Shown one piece after another: positions 18,448 to 27,632 of a DNA stretch of 64,000 nucleotides; the stretch's first letter is position 1, and every line of letters starts with the position of its first letter. Made by a program: the position numbers and the translations under genes. Under the pieces are notes generated by a model. It saw only the letters and a list, made by a program, of their open reading frames with translations, ran no database searches and was not told the origin of the DNA. Origin of the DNA: Oxalicibacterium solurbis (GTDB lineage: Bacteria > Pseudomonadota > Gammaproteobacteria > Burkholderiales > Burkholderiaceae_D); the NCBI RefSeq assembly GCF_014635845.1, contig NZ_BMDP01000001.1:992001-1056000 (forward strand), read 5' to 3'.

Positions 18448-18552
18448 TCACATAAACCAGACATGCTTGGCGATCACGCCAAACATGAACATGACCGCGA
18501 TCACCGCCAGAATGATGGCGGTGCGCAGATTGCGTCGTCTCAACTCATTCAT
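18448..18552 (-). CDS. Cytochrome oxidase small assembly protein (single-helix)
   Basis: This 34-residue ORF (MNELRRRNLRTAIILAVIAVM and onward) has a basic start and one transmembrane helix. It sits between coxA and ctaG exactly where Burkholderiales usually encode a tiny oxidase assembly protein. An in-frame ATG at 18564 would add four residues; neither start has a strong ribosome site. It stops 8 bases before the ctaG start. Assignment rests on position, size and the R-R-x-N-L-R pattern. Confidence 0.7.
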   Translation of the reverse strand: MNELRRRNLRTAIILAVIAVMFMFGVIAKHVWFM

Positions 18553-18589
18553 GTCGACATCCATATCGATGCCCGTCGGCGTCCATCGC

Positions 18590-20191
18590 TTACTTGACGG
18601 TCGGCGGCGTTTCGAACGTATGGAAAGGCGCAGGGCTCGGCACCGTCCACTCCAGACCTTCTGCACCATCCCATGGCTTGTCCGCCGCAGGTGCACCGCC
18701 GCGAATCGTCGGCAACACCACGGCAAACAGGAAATACACCTGCATCAAGCCGAAACCGATGCCGCCGATCGAGGCGATCATGTTGAAATCGGTGAACTGT
18801 GCAGGATAGTCGGCATAGCGGCGCGGCATGCCGGCCAGTCCCAGGAAATGCATCGGGAAGAACGTGATGTTGAAGGTGATCAGCGAGCCCCAGAAATGGA
18901 TCTTGCCGCGCAGTTCGTTGTACATGTGGCCGGTCCATTTCGGTCCCCAGTAGTAGAAGCCAGCGAACAGCGCAAACAGCGAGCCTGCCACCAGCACGTA
19001 GTGGAAATGCGCCACCACGTAGTAGGTATCCTGCAGCTGGATGTCGATCGGCGTCACGGCGAGAATCAATCCGGTGAAGCCGCCCATCGTGAACACGAAG
19101 ATGAAACCGATCGCGAACAGCATCGGCGTCTCGAAGGTCATCGAACCGCGCCACATCGTCGCCACCCAGTTGAAAATCTTCACGCCAGTCGGCACCGCGA
19201 TCAGCATCGTGGCGTACATGAAGAACAGCTGCGCCGTCACCGGCATGCCGGTCGTAAACATGTGATGCGCCCACACCATGAACGACAGGATTGCGATCGA
19301 TGCCGTCGCATAGACCATCGATGCATAACCGAACAACTGCTTGCGAGCGAAGGCCGGAATGATGTGCGAAACGATGCCGAATGCCGGCAGGATCATGATG
19401 TACACCTCCGGATGGCCGAAGAACCAGAAGATGTGCTGATACATCACAGGATCACCACCACCTGCCGCATTAAAGAACGAGGTACCGAAGTGGCGATCGG
19501 TCAGCGTCATCGTGATGGCGCCGGCCAGCACCGGCATAACGGCCAGCAGCAGGTAGGCGGTGATCAGCCAGGTCCAGCAGAACATCGGCATTTTCATCAG
19601 TGTCATGCCCGGTGCGCGCATGTTCAGGATCGTGACGATGATGTTGATCGAACCCATGATCGACGACGCACCCATGATGTGCAGCGCGAAAATCGCCATG
19701 TCCATGCCGGGGCCCATCTGCACCGTCAAAGGCGCATACAGCGTCCAGCCCGCAGCGGTAGCGCCGCCCGGCACAAAGAAGGATAGAACCAGCAGGATGG
19801 CGGCCGGCGGCAGCAACCAGAACGAGAAGTTGTTCATGCGTGCGAACGCCATGTCGGAAGCACCGATCTGCAGCGGCACCATCCAGTTCGCAAAACCGAC
19901 AAAGGCGGGCATGATGGCGCCGAACACCATCATGATGCCGTGCATTGTCGTCAACTGATTGAAGAATTCCGGCTGCATCAGCTGCAAGCCGGGATGGAAC
20001 AGTTCCGCGCGAATCAACATCGCCAGAGTGCCGCCAGACAGCAACATGACGAAGGAGAACCACAGATACAGCGTGCCGATATCCTTGTGGTTGGTCGCGT
20101 AGACCCAGCGGCGCCAGCCGTGCGGATGATCGTGTGCATGGTCGTGACCATGCGCTGCATTGTGCGTGTGATCGACTGCAGTTGTGCTCAT
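18590..20191 (-). CDS. ctaD: Cytochrome c oxidase subunit I
   Basis: The 533-residue catalytic subunit reduces O2 at the heme a3-CuB centre and pumps protons. Visible motifs are the CuB His-Tyr site ([17 protein letters not shown]), the CuB histidines in WAHHMFTTG, and the heme ligands in [11 protein letters not shown]. Twelve helices are expected. The N-terminus is histidine-rich ([20 protein letters not shown]), which may bind metal. It lies 17 bases after coxB and precedes the small assembly protein and ctaG. Confidence 0.98.
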   Translation of the reverse strand: MSTTAVDHTHNAAHGHDHAHDHPHGWRRWVYATNHKDIGTLYLWFSFVMLLSGGTLAMLIRAELFHPGLQLMQPEFFNQLTTMHGIMMVFGAIMPAFVGFANWMVPLQIGASDMAFARMNNFSFWLLPPAAILLVLSFFVPGGATAAGWTLYAPLTVQMGPGMDMAIFALHIMGASSIMGSINIIVTILNMRAPGMTLMKMPMFCWTWLITAYLLLAVMPVLAGAITMTLTDRHFGTSFFNAAGGGDPVMYQHIFWFFGHPEVYIMILPAFGIVSHIIPAFARKQLFGYASMVYATASIAILSFMVWAHHMFTTGMPVTAQLFFMYATMLIAVPTGVKIFNWVATMWRGSMTFETPMLFAIGFIFVFTMGGFTGLILAVTPIDIQLQDTYYVVAHFHYVLVAGSLFALFAGFYYWGPKWTGHMYNELRGKIHFWGSLITFNITFFPMHFLGLAGMPRRYADYPAQFTDFNMIASIGGIGFGLMQVYFLFAVVLPTIRGGAPAADKPWDGAEGLEWTVPSPAPFHTFETPPTVK

Positions 20192-20208
20192 CTCAAGTCT
20201 CCTGATTG

Positions 20209-21369
20209 TTACTTGCGTGCGGCGACGATTTCGGCCGGTTGCACGATGTTCTCTGCAGCCTTGTTGGACCAGCTGTTACGTGTATAGGTGATGACGGCCG
20301 CGATCTCGGTCGGAGACAGCACCGGTCCCCAGGCCGGCATGGCATTCTTGCCGTGCATCACGATGTCGATCTGCCCCGCCTTCGGCCCCAGCACCAGCGG
20401 GCCGCCATCCAGCGCAGGGAAGCTGCCCGGCACGCCCTTGCCGTTGGCCTGGTGGCAAGCCACGCAGTTGGCGGAATAGACTTTTTCGCCACGCTGGATC
20501 AGCTCATCCAGCGTCCAGGTCTTGGTTGGATCGTCGGCATTGGCTGCCATTTCCTTTTTCTTGTCGTCGACCCATTTCTTGTAGTCTTCCTCGCTGACGA
20601 CGTTCACGACGATCGGCATGAAGGCGTGATCCTTGCCGCACAACTCCGCGCACTGGCCGCGATAGGTACCGATCTTCTCGGCACGGAACCAGGTATCGCG
20701 CACAAAACCGGGGATCGCATCCTGCTTGACGCCGAAGGCGGGGATCATCCACGCATGGATGACGTCATTGGCCGTCAGCACCATGCGGATCTTCTTGTTG
20801 ACCGGCACGACGACCGGATTGTCGACCTCGATCAGATAGTTCTCGTTCTTCGCAACGGAAGAATCGACGATCTGCTCGCGCGGCGTCGCCAGATTGGACA
20901 GGAAGTTGATGCCCTGGCCTTCACCGTTCAGGTAATCGTAGCCCCACTTCCACTGCATGCCGGTGGCCTTGATCGTGATGTCGGCATTCGATGTGTCCTT
21001 CATCGCAACCACCGTCTTCGTCGCCGGCAATGCCATGCCGATGACGATCAGGAAGGGAACGACAGTCCAGGCGATCTCGACTGCGGTGCTTTCATGGAAG
21101 GTGGCCGATTTGTGACCGAGGGATTTGCGATGCTTGAGGATCGAGTAGAACATCACCGCAAACACGGCAATGAAGATCACCAGGCAGATGATCAGCATCA
21201 TGGTGTGCAGCGAGTAGATTTCCTCGGCGATCTTCGTGACGGGCTGCTGAAAATTGAGTTGACGTACTGCCGGTCCGCCGGGACTATCGGTCACCGCCCA
21301 GGACGGCATGCCTGCCGCCAGCAGCGACGCACCGAACATCAACGATTGAAGGCGCTTCGCATGTTTCAT
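20209..21369 (-). CDS. ctaC: Cytochrome c oxidase subunit II with fused cytochrome c domain
   Basis: The 386-residue subunit accepts electrons at its CuA centre. It has a signal peptide, two helices (residues about 55-80 and 95-120), a cupredoxin domain with the CuA motif [12 protein letters not shown] and a C-terminal cytochrome c domain with heme motif CVACH. The fusion marks a caa3-type enzyme that carries its own electron entry domain. A charged linker ([18 protein letters not shown]) joins the two. It follows the DUF2244 gene by 32 bases. Confidence 0.97.
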   Translation of the reverse strand: MKHAKRLQSLMFGASLLAAGMPSWAVTDSPGGPAVRQLNFQQPVTKIAEEIYSLHTMMLIICLVIFIAVFAVMFYSILKHRKSLGHKSATFHESTAVEIAWTVVPFLIVIGMALPATKTVVAMKDTSNADITIKATGMQWKWGYDYLNGEGQGINFLSNLATPREQIVDSSVAKNENYLIEVDNPVVVPVNKKIRMVLTANDVIHAWMIPAFGVKQDAIPGFVRDTWFRAEKIGTYRGQCAELCGKDHAFMPIVVNVVSEEDYKKWVDDKKKEMAANADDPTKTWTLDELIQRGEKVYSANCVACHQANGKGVPGSFPALDGGPLVLGPKAGQIDIVMHGKNAMPAWGPVLSPTEIAAVITYTRNSWSNKAAENIVQPAEIVAARK

Positions 21370-21401
21370 GATTTCCCCAAAAGCCCAAAATAAGAATTTT
21401 G

Positions 21402-21869
21402 TTATTGGTACCGGGTAAACCTGCTTGTCTCCTCACCCAGTTCCCGGCGCAGCTCCTGCAGGAACTGTCGCCGCTTGCCTTCCGTCAGGAATCGTCCCAC
21501 ATCGACACGTATACCGGAAGATTCCAGACCAATCAATCGATTGTGCGAAGCCGGTTGAATAATGATTGTCCGGTTCCGTTTCAATCGGAACTGCTGCGAC
21601 TTCTCGCCCCGGACCAGCTCGACCAACAGCCAGTCGTCCGTCAGAACGATGTGTTCGCGATCTGTCGCGTGGCGAGCGTAATGGATGAATGCACAGGTAA
21701 CCGCCGTCAATTCCATTAACGAAAAGCCGAGGATGAACCACGCACCGCGATAGGTGAAATAGATTGCGACCGCCAGCGATGCCGTACACAGAATTGCATA
21801 AGCCTTCGCCAACTGCCGCGGGGAAATGGAGCAGTTACGCCTCAGCAGCCATTCACGGTTCATACTCAT
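21402..21869 (-). CDS. DUF2244 family membrane protein
   Basis: The 155-residue protein opens REWLLRRNCSISPRQL and has two helices (about residues 22-62) before a soluble basic C-terminal half, matching DUF2244. Members often sit beside cytochrome oxidase genes; the function is not established. It is the first gene of the leftward coxB-coxA-ctaG-coxC unit and has a promoter-like sequence with an embedded palindrome about 60 bases upstream. The ATG at 21863 (MNREWLL) is an alternative start. Confidence 0.85.
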   Translation of the reverse strand: MSMNREWLLRRNCSISPRQLAKAYAILCTASLAVAIYFTYRGAWFILGFSLMELTAVTCAFIHYARHATDREHIVLTDDWLLVELVRGEKSQQFRLKRNRTIIIQPASHNRLIGLESSGIRVDVGRFLTEGKRRQFLQELRRELGEETSRFTRYQ

Positions 21870-21925
21870 CGTGCACCGCCTGAACGGACTGCGCCCACCA
21901 TATCACTATCGCGCAAAACCGTCGA

Positions 21926-21955
21926 AGTATAAGTCTGAATTGTCAGACTGATCAA
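21926..21955 (-). promoter_or_regulatory. Predicted promoter of the coxBA operon with palindromic spacer
   Basis: Reading leftward, TTGATC (21950-21955) and TATACT (21926-21931) form -35 and -10 boxes with an 18-base spacer. The spacer itself is a perfect inverted repeat, AGTCTGA (21932-21938), ATTG, TCAGACT (21943-21949). It precedes the DUF2244-coxB-coxA genes. A regulator binding between the two boxes is the natural inference. Confidence 0.65.
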
Positions 21956-22092
21956 GCATAAAAAATCTCGCGCCCCGGCGCACGCCACGCATGGCTTTGC
22001 GCCCGATTTCGCCTATTTCACACAGTCTTTTTGCGCCCGTCTTGCGCACTGCAACAAGACGTCGGCACGTACTGCCGAAGAGATCATCCCTC

Positions 22093-23034
22093 TTATTTCT
22101 TTGGCAAATCGAAACGAATAATCGCCTCTCCGCTCGACGTCGTGCGCGGCACCGGCCGGAACGCATGGCCGTACACGATCTCGAATGTCAACGGGATCTT
22201 GCCGTCTGCAGATCGCATACTTTCCAACGCTTCCGTGACACGCCGCCACGCCTGGCGGCCCATCAGCCCCCGACTGCGCGTATCGAGTGGATTGCCACCG
22301 CAGGCGCGCACATCAGCCATCAGGCGCTCGACCGAACCGTAAGTGACGGTGAGCGTTTCCATGTCCATTACCGGCGTGGCAAAGCCAGCCTGAACCAGCA
22401 TGTCGCCAAAATCGTGCATGTCGACAAATGGCAGCACATGCGGTGCGGCATCGGCAGCGGCAAAGGCGGCGCGCAATTCCTTGAACGTATCAGGACCAAA
22501 ACAGGAAAACATCAACAGACCATCCTGGCGCAGCACGCGCCGCCATTCGGCAAATACCCGATCGGGCTGCGGATGCCAGTGCAGCGCCAGATTGGACCAC
22601 ACCAAATCAACCGCATCCACACCGAATGGCAATTGCGCAAAATTGCCTGACAACAGTCCGCCGCGTGCACCGCCCGATCCGTTTCTGCCCGGCAGCCATT
22701 GCTGCAGCAATCGATGCAATGCCGACAATCCTTCCTGTTGCACCGACTGCGCCTGGCTCAACATCGCCACCGACGCATCCACTCCGATCACTTCCGCCTG
22801 AGGGAAACGTTTCTGCAAGGCCGCCAGATCCGCGCCTTCGCCACAGCCGGCATCCAGTACGTGCCGCGGTTCGATCTTGATCAGTGCCAGTCGCTCGTGC
22901 ATGCGCTGCGCCACTTCGCGGCGCAGGAATTGCGATTCGACGATGCGTGACGGATCATCGAACAGCGAACGTACACGCGCCAGATCGATGGGCGCGCTAA
23001 GGTGAGAATCCGAGGGAGTATGTTCGACAGGCAC
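22093..23034 (-). CDS. BioC/NDUFAF5-like SAM-dependent methyltransferase
   Basis: The 313-residue class I methyltransferase has the SAM motif VLDAGCGEGADLAAL and VIGVDASVAML, with the later LVWSNLALHWHPQPD block typical of malonyl-ACP O-methyltransferase BioC. BioC masks the malonyl carboxyl at the start of biotin synthesis. No other bio genes are here, and it pairs divergently with comF, so BioC is probable but not proven. It starts with GTG at 23034; no upstream ATG is available. Confidence 0.8.
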   Translation of the reverse strand: MPVEHTPSDSHLSAPIDLARVRSLFDDPSRIVESQFLRREVAQRMHERLALIKIEPRHVLDAGCGEGADLAALQKRFPQAEVIGVDASVAMLSQAQSVQQEGLSALHRLLQQWLPGRNGSGGARGGLLSGNFAQLPFGVDAVDLVWSNLALHWHPQPDRVFAEWRRVLRQDGLLMFSCFGPDTFKELRAAFAAADAAPHVLPFVDMHDFGDMLVQAGFATPVMDMETLTVTYGSVERLMADVRACGGNPLDTRSRGLMGRQAWRRVTEALESMRSADGKIPLTFEIVYGHAFRPVPRTTSSGEAIIRFDLPKK

Positions 23035-23098
23035 GATAGCAGCAGGGTAGGCAATGAGATAATGCGTGCAAGTTTACACGCATGGAGACAAGGCTGCG

Positions 23099-23866
23099 AT
23101 GCTCGATCGGTTTTCCGACTGGACGCTACAATTGGCGAAACGCCTGCCATCTGCCATTCCGCATGCGCTGTCACGCGTCATTCCGTCTTCATGCATCCTG
23201 TGCGGTTCGAGTGGAGACACCGCATTGTGCAATACCTGCGACGAGCATTTTCTTGCTACGCGCGATCATCGCTGCCGGCAATGCGGCCTGCCTGTTTCTT
23301 CCAGCGAAAACCACCATACGCAACGATGCGGCACCTGCCTGGCGACACCGCGCGCCTTCGATGCGACCATCGTCGTCGCCGATTACGCAGCACCGCTCGA
23401 CCAACTGGTGCTGGCGCTGAAATTCGGCAACCGTCTCGCACTCGCCCCGCTGTTCGCCCGCCGGCTGCATCAGGCAATACGACAAACCGACATGCCGATG
23501 CCCGAGCTGCTTACCGCCGTTCCCTTGGGCGACAAACGCCTGACAGAACGCGGCTTCAATCAGGCGCTGGAAATCGCCCGACCGCTGGCTCGCATGCTTG
23601 CAATCCCGCTTGCGCCGCAACTGCTGGCCCGTACACGCGAAACGCTGATGCAGTCGCGACTACATCCCGACGAGCGGCATCGCAATATTCGCCAGGCCTT
23701 TGTCCCGAAACCATATGCGACAAAACACATTCAAGGCCGGCACGTGGCCGTCGTCGATGATGTGATGACCACAGGAGAAACGCTTAACGAGGTCGCCGCC
23801 ACGCTGAAACGCTGCGGCGCCTCCCGCGTCACCAATCTGGTATTTGCACGCACACCGCTGAAATAG
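23099..23866 (+). CDS. ComF family phosphoribosyltransferase-like protein
   Basis: The 255-residue protein has an N-terminal zinc-ribbon-like region with four CxxC-type pairs (CILC, CNTC, CRQC, CGTC) and a C-terminal type I phosphoribosyltransferase fold. The PRPP loop VAVVDDVMTTGETL is clear. ComF/GntX proteins are tied to DNA uptake or use of DNA as nutrient; the biochemistry is unsettled. The ATG at 23099 with AAGG upstream is preferred over GTG 23066. It is divergent from the BioC-like gene. Confidence 0.9.
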   Translation: MLDRFSDWTLQLAKRLPSAIPHALSRVIPSSCILCGSSGDTALCNTCDEHFLATRDHRCRQCGLPVSSSENHHTQRCGTCLATPRAFDATIVVADYAAPLDQLVLALKFGNRLALAPLFARRLHQAIRQTDMPMPELLTAVPLGDKRLTERGFNQALEIARPLARMLAIPLAPQLLARTRETLMQSRLHPDERHRNIRQAFVPKPYATKHIQGRHVAVVDDVMTTGETLNEVAATLKRCGASRVTNLVFARTPLK

Positions 23867-23972
23867 CGGCCGACAACGCTGGTGCAAGGCAAGTATCATT
23901 GCGCCCGTGGTGTATCGCCGTCATCGCCATGCATATTGCGCGCCGTCGGCGCGAACCACGAAGGAGAATCAT

Positions 23973-24455
23973 TTGTTTCATGTCGTCTTGGTCGAGCCGG
24001 AAATTCCACCCAATACCGGCAACGTCATTCGCCTGTGCGCCAATACCGGCGCGCAGCTGCATCTGATCGAACCTCTCGGTTTTCCGCTGGATGATGCAAA
24101 GATGCGGCGCGCAGGCCTCGACTATCACGACTATGCGACGATGAAGGTGCATCGCGACTGGCAGGCTTTTCTCGATTCAGCCACACCCGAATCGCCGCTG
24201 GATCCGTCGCGCATGTTCGCGCTGACGACACACGGCTCGACACCTTTCGCCAGCGTCACGTTCCAGCCGGGCGACATCTTCGTGTTCGGTTCGGAAACGC
24301 GCGGCCTGGCACCTGCGTTACGCGATTCCTTTCCTGCCGCGCAACGCATCCGCCTGCCGATGCGCCCGGACAATCGCAGCCTGAACCTGTCCAACACCGT
24401 CGCCGTCGTGGTCTACGAGGCATGGCGGCAGAATGGTTTTTCCGGCGGCAGTTGA
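23973..24455 (+). CDS. trmL: tRNA (cytidine(34)-2'-O)-methyltransferase TrmL
   Basis: TrmL is a SPOUT methyltransferase that 2'-O-methylates the wobble base of leucine tRNAs. The 160-residue protein shows the opening FHVVLVEPEIPPNTGNVIRLCANTG and the knot region FVFGSETRGLAPAL and RSLNLSNTVAVVVYEA. No ATG fits; the best start is TTG 23973, preceded by a perfect AAGGAG (23961-23966) at six bases. That start gives the family's usual length. It lies about 100 bases after comF. Confidence 0.94.
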   Translation: MFHVVLVEPEIPPNTGNVIRLCANTGAQLHLIEPLGFPLDDAKMRRAGLDYHDYATMKVHRDWQAFLDSATPESPLDPSRMFALTTHGSTPFASVTFQPGDIFVFGSETRGLAPALRDSFPAAQRIRLPMRPDNRSLNLSNTVAVVVYEAWRQNGFSGGS

Positions 24456-24584
24456 GCCGCAACTCGTCTACGAACCCGCATTACAAACTTAATTAAGCTA
24501 CGATATGTGCGGCCGCGGCGCATGCCGCCTTTGCAACCTGCCGCATGGCACGTCCCGCCTGCGGTTTTCGATACGGAAGAAATC

Positions 24585-25070
24585 ATGAACTTTCGCTCTG
24601 TCACGTTCTTCATCGCATCCATATCGGCCGCGTTGATCGCTTCGACCGCCATCGCGCAGCAAAATCCGGCCGGCACCATCCGCGTCGACCATTCCTACGC
24701 GCGCGCCACCATGCCGGGCCAGACCAGCGGCGGCGCCTATCTGACACTGGAGAATCGCGGCGATCATCCCGACACCCTGATCGCCGTACAATCGCCCGTT
24801 GCGCAATCGGTGGAAATCCATACGATGGCAATGAGCGGCAACGTGATGCGGATGCGTGAAATCGGCTCGATCGACATCAAGCCCGGCGAAAAGATCACCA
24901 TGCGTCCCGGCGATGGCTATCACCTGATGCTGATGGGCCTGAAGGCACCATTGAAGGCTGGCGACCGGCTGCCACTGACGCTGACCTTCCGCAAAGGCGG
25001 CAAGATGGAAACCACCATTGTTGTCGACGATGGCAGCATGAATCACTCGGAGATGAGCCATCATCACTGA
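24585..25070 (+). CDS. Periplasmic copper chaperone PCu(A)C
   Basis: The 161-residue exported protein (signal peptide ending STAIAQ) is a PCu(A)C-type cupredoxin-like chaperone. It has the copper ligands His-Met (SVEIHTMAMSGNVMRMREI) and the distal H-x-M in GYHLMLMGLK. The family binds Cu(I) and donates it to the CuA centre of cytochrome oxidase. A His/Met tail (MNHSEMSHHH) may add binding. It converges with a DUF411 gene, another copper-linked protein. ATG 24585 has GGAAG upstream. Confidence 0.92.
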   Translation: MNFRSVTFFIASISAALIASTAIAQQNPAGTIRVDHSYARATMPGQTSGGAYLTLENRGDHPDTLIAVQSPVAQSVEIHTMAMSGNVMRMREIGSIDIKPGEKITMRPGDGYHLMLMGLKAPLKAGDRLPLTLTFRKGGKMETTIVVDDGSMNHSEMSHHH

Positions 25071-25097
25071 ACCGCAAGAATGACCGAAAAAAGAAAC

Positions 25098-25168
25098 AAA
25101 AAAGCCCGTCCATAACCGGCTAATGATTGCCCAACTTTATGGGTCAGTTCATTCGTGCGGGCTTTTTT
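25098..25168. terminator. Long-loop terminator between PCuAC and DUF411 genes
   Basis: AAAAAAGCCCG (25098-25108) pairs with CGGGCTTTTTT (25158-25168), enclosing about 49 bases that contain a smaller CCCA/TGGG hairpin (25130-25143). The A and T flanks allow termination in both directions. The size of the loop is unusual. Confidence 0.7.
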
Positions 25169-25185
25169 ACGTATAACCACGGCGT

Positions 25186-25653
25186 TCATTGCGTACCGTA
25201 GCGCCGATACACTTCCTGACGCCCATCCGTGCGCAACAACAGTACATCGTAGGCATCGGCCACGCGACCCGGCATTTCCATTCCAGGCGAACCGAGCGGC
25301 ATGCCGGGAACTGCCAGGCCAACGGCTCGTGGTTTTTCTGCCAGCAAACGGCGTATCTCAGCCGCCGGCACGTGGCCTTCCAGCGCATAACCGCTTACCG
25401 CCGCCGTATGACAACTTCCCAAGGCCGCCGGTATACCAAAGCGTGCGCGATAGGCCGCTGTGTTGGGCACGTTGCGCGCCTTCACCTTGAAACCGTTCTC
25501 CTGCAAATGTGCAATCCATTGCGTACAACAGCCGCAGGTCTCGCTCTTGTATACCTCGATCATCGGGCCGTCCCGCCGTTCGCCGGCCGCATGCGCAAAA
25601 GCCGGCGACACGCAAAACGCCATCATTGCCTTCATCAACGTACGTCGCTGCAT
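25186..25653 (-). CDS. DUF411 metal-binding protein
   Basis: The 155-residue exported protein belongs to DUF411, found near copper-resistance and oxidase genes and thought to bind copper. It has a signal peptide (MQRRTLMKAMMAFCVSPAFAHA) and the hallmark SETCGCC motif near residue 40, plus later Met and His residues (GMPLGSPGMEM). ATG 25653 has AGGAG five bases upstream. The longer open frame runs through a terminator, confirming this start. Its convergent neighbour is the copper chaperone PCu(A)C. Confidence 0.88.
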   Translation of the reverse strand: MQRRTLMKAMMAFCVSPAFAHAAGERRDGPMIEVYKSETCGCCTQWIAHLQENGFKVKARNVPNTAAYRARFGIPAALGSCHTAAVSGYALEGHVPAAEIRRLLAEKPRAVGLAVPGMPLGSPGMEMPGRVADAYDVLLLRTDGRQEVYRRYGTQ

Positions 25654-25676
25654 TGCCACTCCTGATGCCGATAAAC

Positions 25677-25698
25677 AAAAAGCCGCAATTGCGGCTTT
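25677..25698. terminator. Intrinsic terminator downstream of ferritin-like gene
   Basis: AAAAGCCGCAA and TTGCGGCTTTT form a perfect 22-base palindrome (25677-25698). It lies 26 bases after the leftward ferritin-like gene and before the DUF411 start, so it separates the two leftward genes. Confidence 0.82.
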
Positions 25699-25723
25699 TC
25701 GGATTGAAAAAGAAAATCGATGC

Positions 25724-26575
25724 TCAGGCCGGTTCCGGCTGCGCACCCATGCGATTGACGATTTCCTTGCGGTAGCGGTTGAGTTCCTGCACCGTGCCGA
25801 ACGTGCGTTCGAACAGCAACGACATATTGTGCAGGATGCGGTCGACCACTTTCTTTTCCCATTCGCTGTCGAACCTGATCTGGAAATCCAGCCAGCGCTC
25901 CAGCCATTCCGGATCAGGCAGGCGCGACTGCACCGTGTCGTTCGGGAACAGCGCCTGATTCACGTGCAGGTTGGTCGGATGCAAGGGCTTCTCGGTACGA
26001 CGCGCCGATGCCATCAAAACGCCGATCTTGGCAAAGGCGGCGCGCGCGCTGTCGCCGACTTCGTTCAAGGCTTTCTTCATGTAGCGCAGGTAGGCACCGC
26101 CATGGCGTGCCTCATCCTGGCTGATGATCTTGTAGATCTGCTTGATGACCGGCTCCGTATGCCAGTCGGCGGCACAGCGATACCAGTGGTTCAGGCGGAT
26201 TTCGCCGCAGAAGTGCATCATCAGGGTTTCCAGCGCGGGCGCCGGATCGAATTCGAAACGCACGTTGTGTAGTTCCTCTTCCGTCGGCACCAGCTCCGGA
26301 CGGAAACGGCGCAGATATTCCATCAGCACCAGCGAATGCTTCTGCTCTTCAAAGAACCAGACGGACATGAAAGCGCAAAAATCGCTGTCGCCGCGATTGT
26401 CGCGCAAGAACATCTCGGTGGCCGGCAATGCCGACCATTCGGTGATCGCATTCATGCGAATCGTTTGTGCCTGTTCGTCGGTCAGTTTAGAACCGTCGAA
26501 TTCATCCCATGGAATGTCGTTTTCCATGTTCCAGCGAACCTGCTCCAACGATTTGAACAATTCTGGGTACAGCAT
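25724..26575 (-). CDS. Ferritin-like diiron domain protein
   Basis: The 283-residue all-helical protein contains two diiron-type motifs, FFEEQKHSLVL (about residue 75) and SQDEARHGGAYL (about residue 155). This spacing is typical of the ferritin-like/acyl-ACP desaturase-like superfamily. It has no signal peptide. The exact reaction is unknown; candidates are fatty-acid desaturation, hydroxylation or iron/oxygen handling. It is transcribed leftward, divergent from a periplasmic glutathione peroxidase, and is closed by its own terminator. Confidence 0.75.
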   Translation of the reverse strand: MLYPELFKSLEQVRWNMENDIPWDEFDGSKLTDEQAQTIRMNAITEWSALPATEMFLRDNRGDSDFCAFMSVWFFEEQKHSLVLMEYLRRFRPELVPTEEELHNVRFEFDPAPALETLMMHFCGEIRLNHWYRCAADWHTEPVIKQIYKIISQDEARHGGAYLRYMKKALNEVGDSARAAFAKIGVLMASARRTEKPLHPTNLHVNQALFPNDTVQSRLPDPEWLERWLDFQIRFDSEWEKKVVDRILHNMSLLFERTFGTVQELNRYRKEIVNRMGAQPEPA

Positions 26576-26829
26576 ACGTCCCTTATTAATATGGATTGAG
26601 ATGAGATGGATTGCGTTAAGTCCTTGATTCTACCAAGAAATTCGCGCACAACCGACAAATCCGACAGGTTTCGTCAAGCAAAACGCTGAAAGAAATTCAC
26701 GAATGGCAACAATTTGTCCAAATTGACCGTTTAAAAGCGGATGCCAGCCATTTGTCATGAAATTGCAATACGATGCAGGACACTTCCCTGCATGCACAGC
26801 ACTTCCTTGCTGATAGACTTTCATCTGCC

Positions 26830-27420
26830 ATGACGCTCAAACCCCTTCTTCGTTTATCACTGCTACTGCTGACCGGCATGCTGTTCGGTGCGCCTTCCCA
26901 CGCCCAGAACGCAGCAACGGCACCGTCCCCTGCCGCTTCCTGCCCTGCCGTGCTGAATCACACACTCGCACGCTTGCAGGACGAAGCACCGCAAAACCTG
27001 TGCCGCTATGCCGGCAACGTGATCCTGGTCGTCAATACCGCCAGCTACTGCGGCTATACGAACCAGTATGAAGGGCTGGAAAAACTGTACGCACGCTACG
27101 GGGCGCAAGGCTTCGTCGTGCTCGGTTTCACTTCCAACGATTTCCGGCAGGAACCCGACGGCAACAGCAAGATCGCCGATTTCTGCACCAATACCTACGG
27201 CGTGAAATTTCCGATGTTTGCCAAAAGCTCGGTGACAGGCACGCAGGCCAATGCCTTCTATCAATCGCTGTTCCATGTCGGCGCCCAGCAGCCGAAATGG
27301 AATTTCCACAAGATACTGCTCGATCGTCGCGGCAATGTCGTCGGCAGCTATCCATCGAAAGTCACGCCGGACGACCCAGCGCTGATCGCGGCCATCGAAA
27401 AGGCGCTGGCGAAGAATTGA
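26830..27420 (+). CDS. Glutathione peroxidase family protein (periplasmic)
   Basis: The 196-residue thioredoxin-fold peroxidase has the active-site block VNTASYCGYTNQYEGL with a Cys in place of selenocysteine, the GFTSNDFRQEP block and the catalytic Trp in KWNFHKILLD. A signal peptide (MTLKPLLRLSLLLLTGMLFG to SHA) places it in the periplasm, less usual for bacterial homologues. It reduces peroxides with thioredoxin or glutathione as donor. ATG 26830 starts the signal peptide. It is divergent from the ferritin-like gene across about 250 bases. Confidence 0.9.
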   Translation: MTLKPLLRLSLLLLTGMLFGAPSHAQNAATAPSPAASCPAVLNHTLARLQDEAPQNLCRYAGNVILVVNTASYCGYTNQYEGLEKLYARYGAQGFVVLGFTSNDFRQEPDGNSKIADFCTNTYGVKFPMFAKSSVTGTQANAFYQSLFHVGAQQPKWNFHKILLDRRGNVVGSYPSKVTPDDPALIAAIEKALAKN

Positions 27421-27632
27421 CGCCGCGTGCGCCGCCATCCGCGCATATAATCACCCACCGCAAACAACCTGGGGCCAGCCCGGACTGCCGGCCTCGCCGC
27501 TGGCGGCGCACACTGGCGGAATGCTAGGATACGCGCTGGATCGGTCTTGCCGCCGGCGCAAAACGCCGCACCGCGCATCCCATTCCCCGTAACAAAACAG
27601 AAAGACTACGGCGCACCGACGCCTTCATACCC

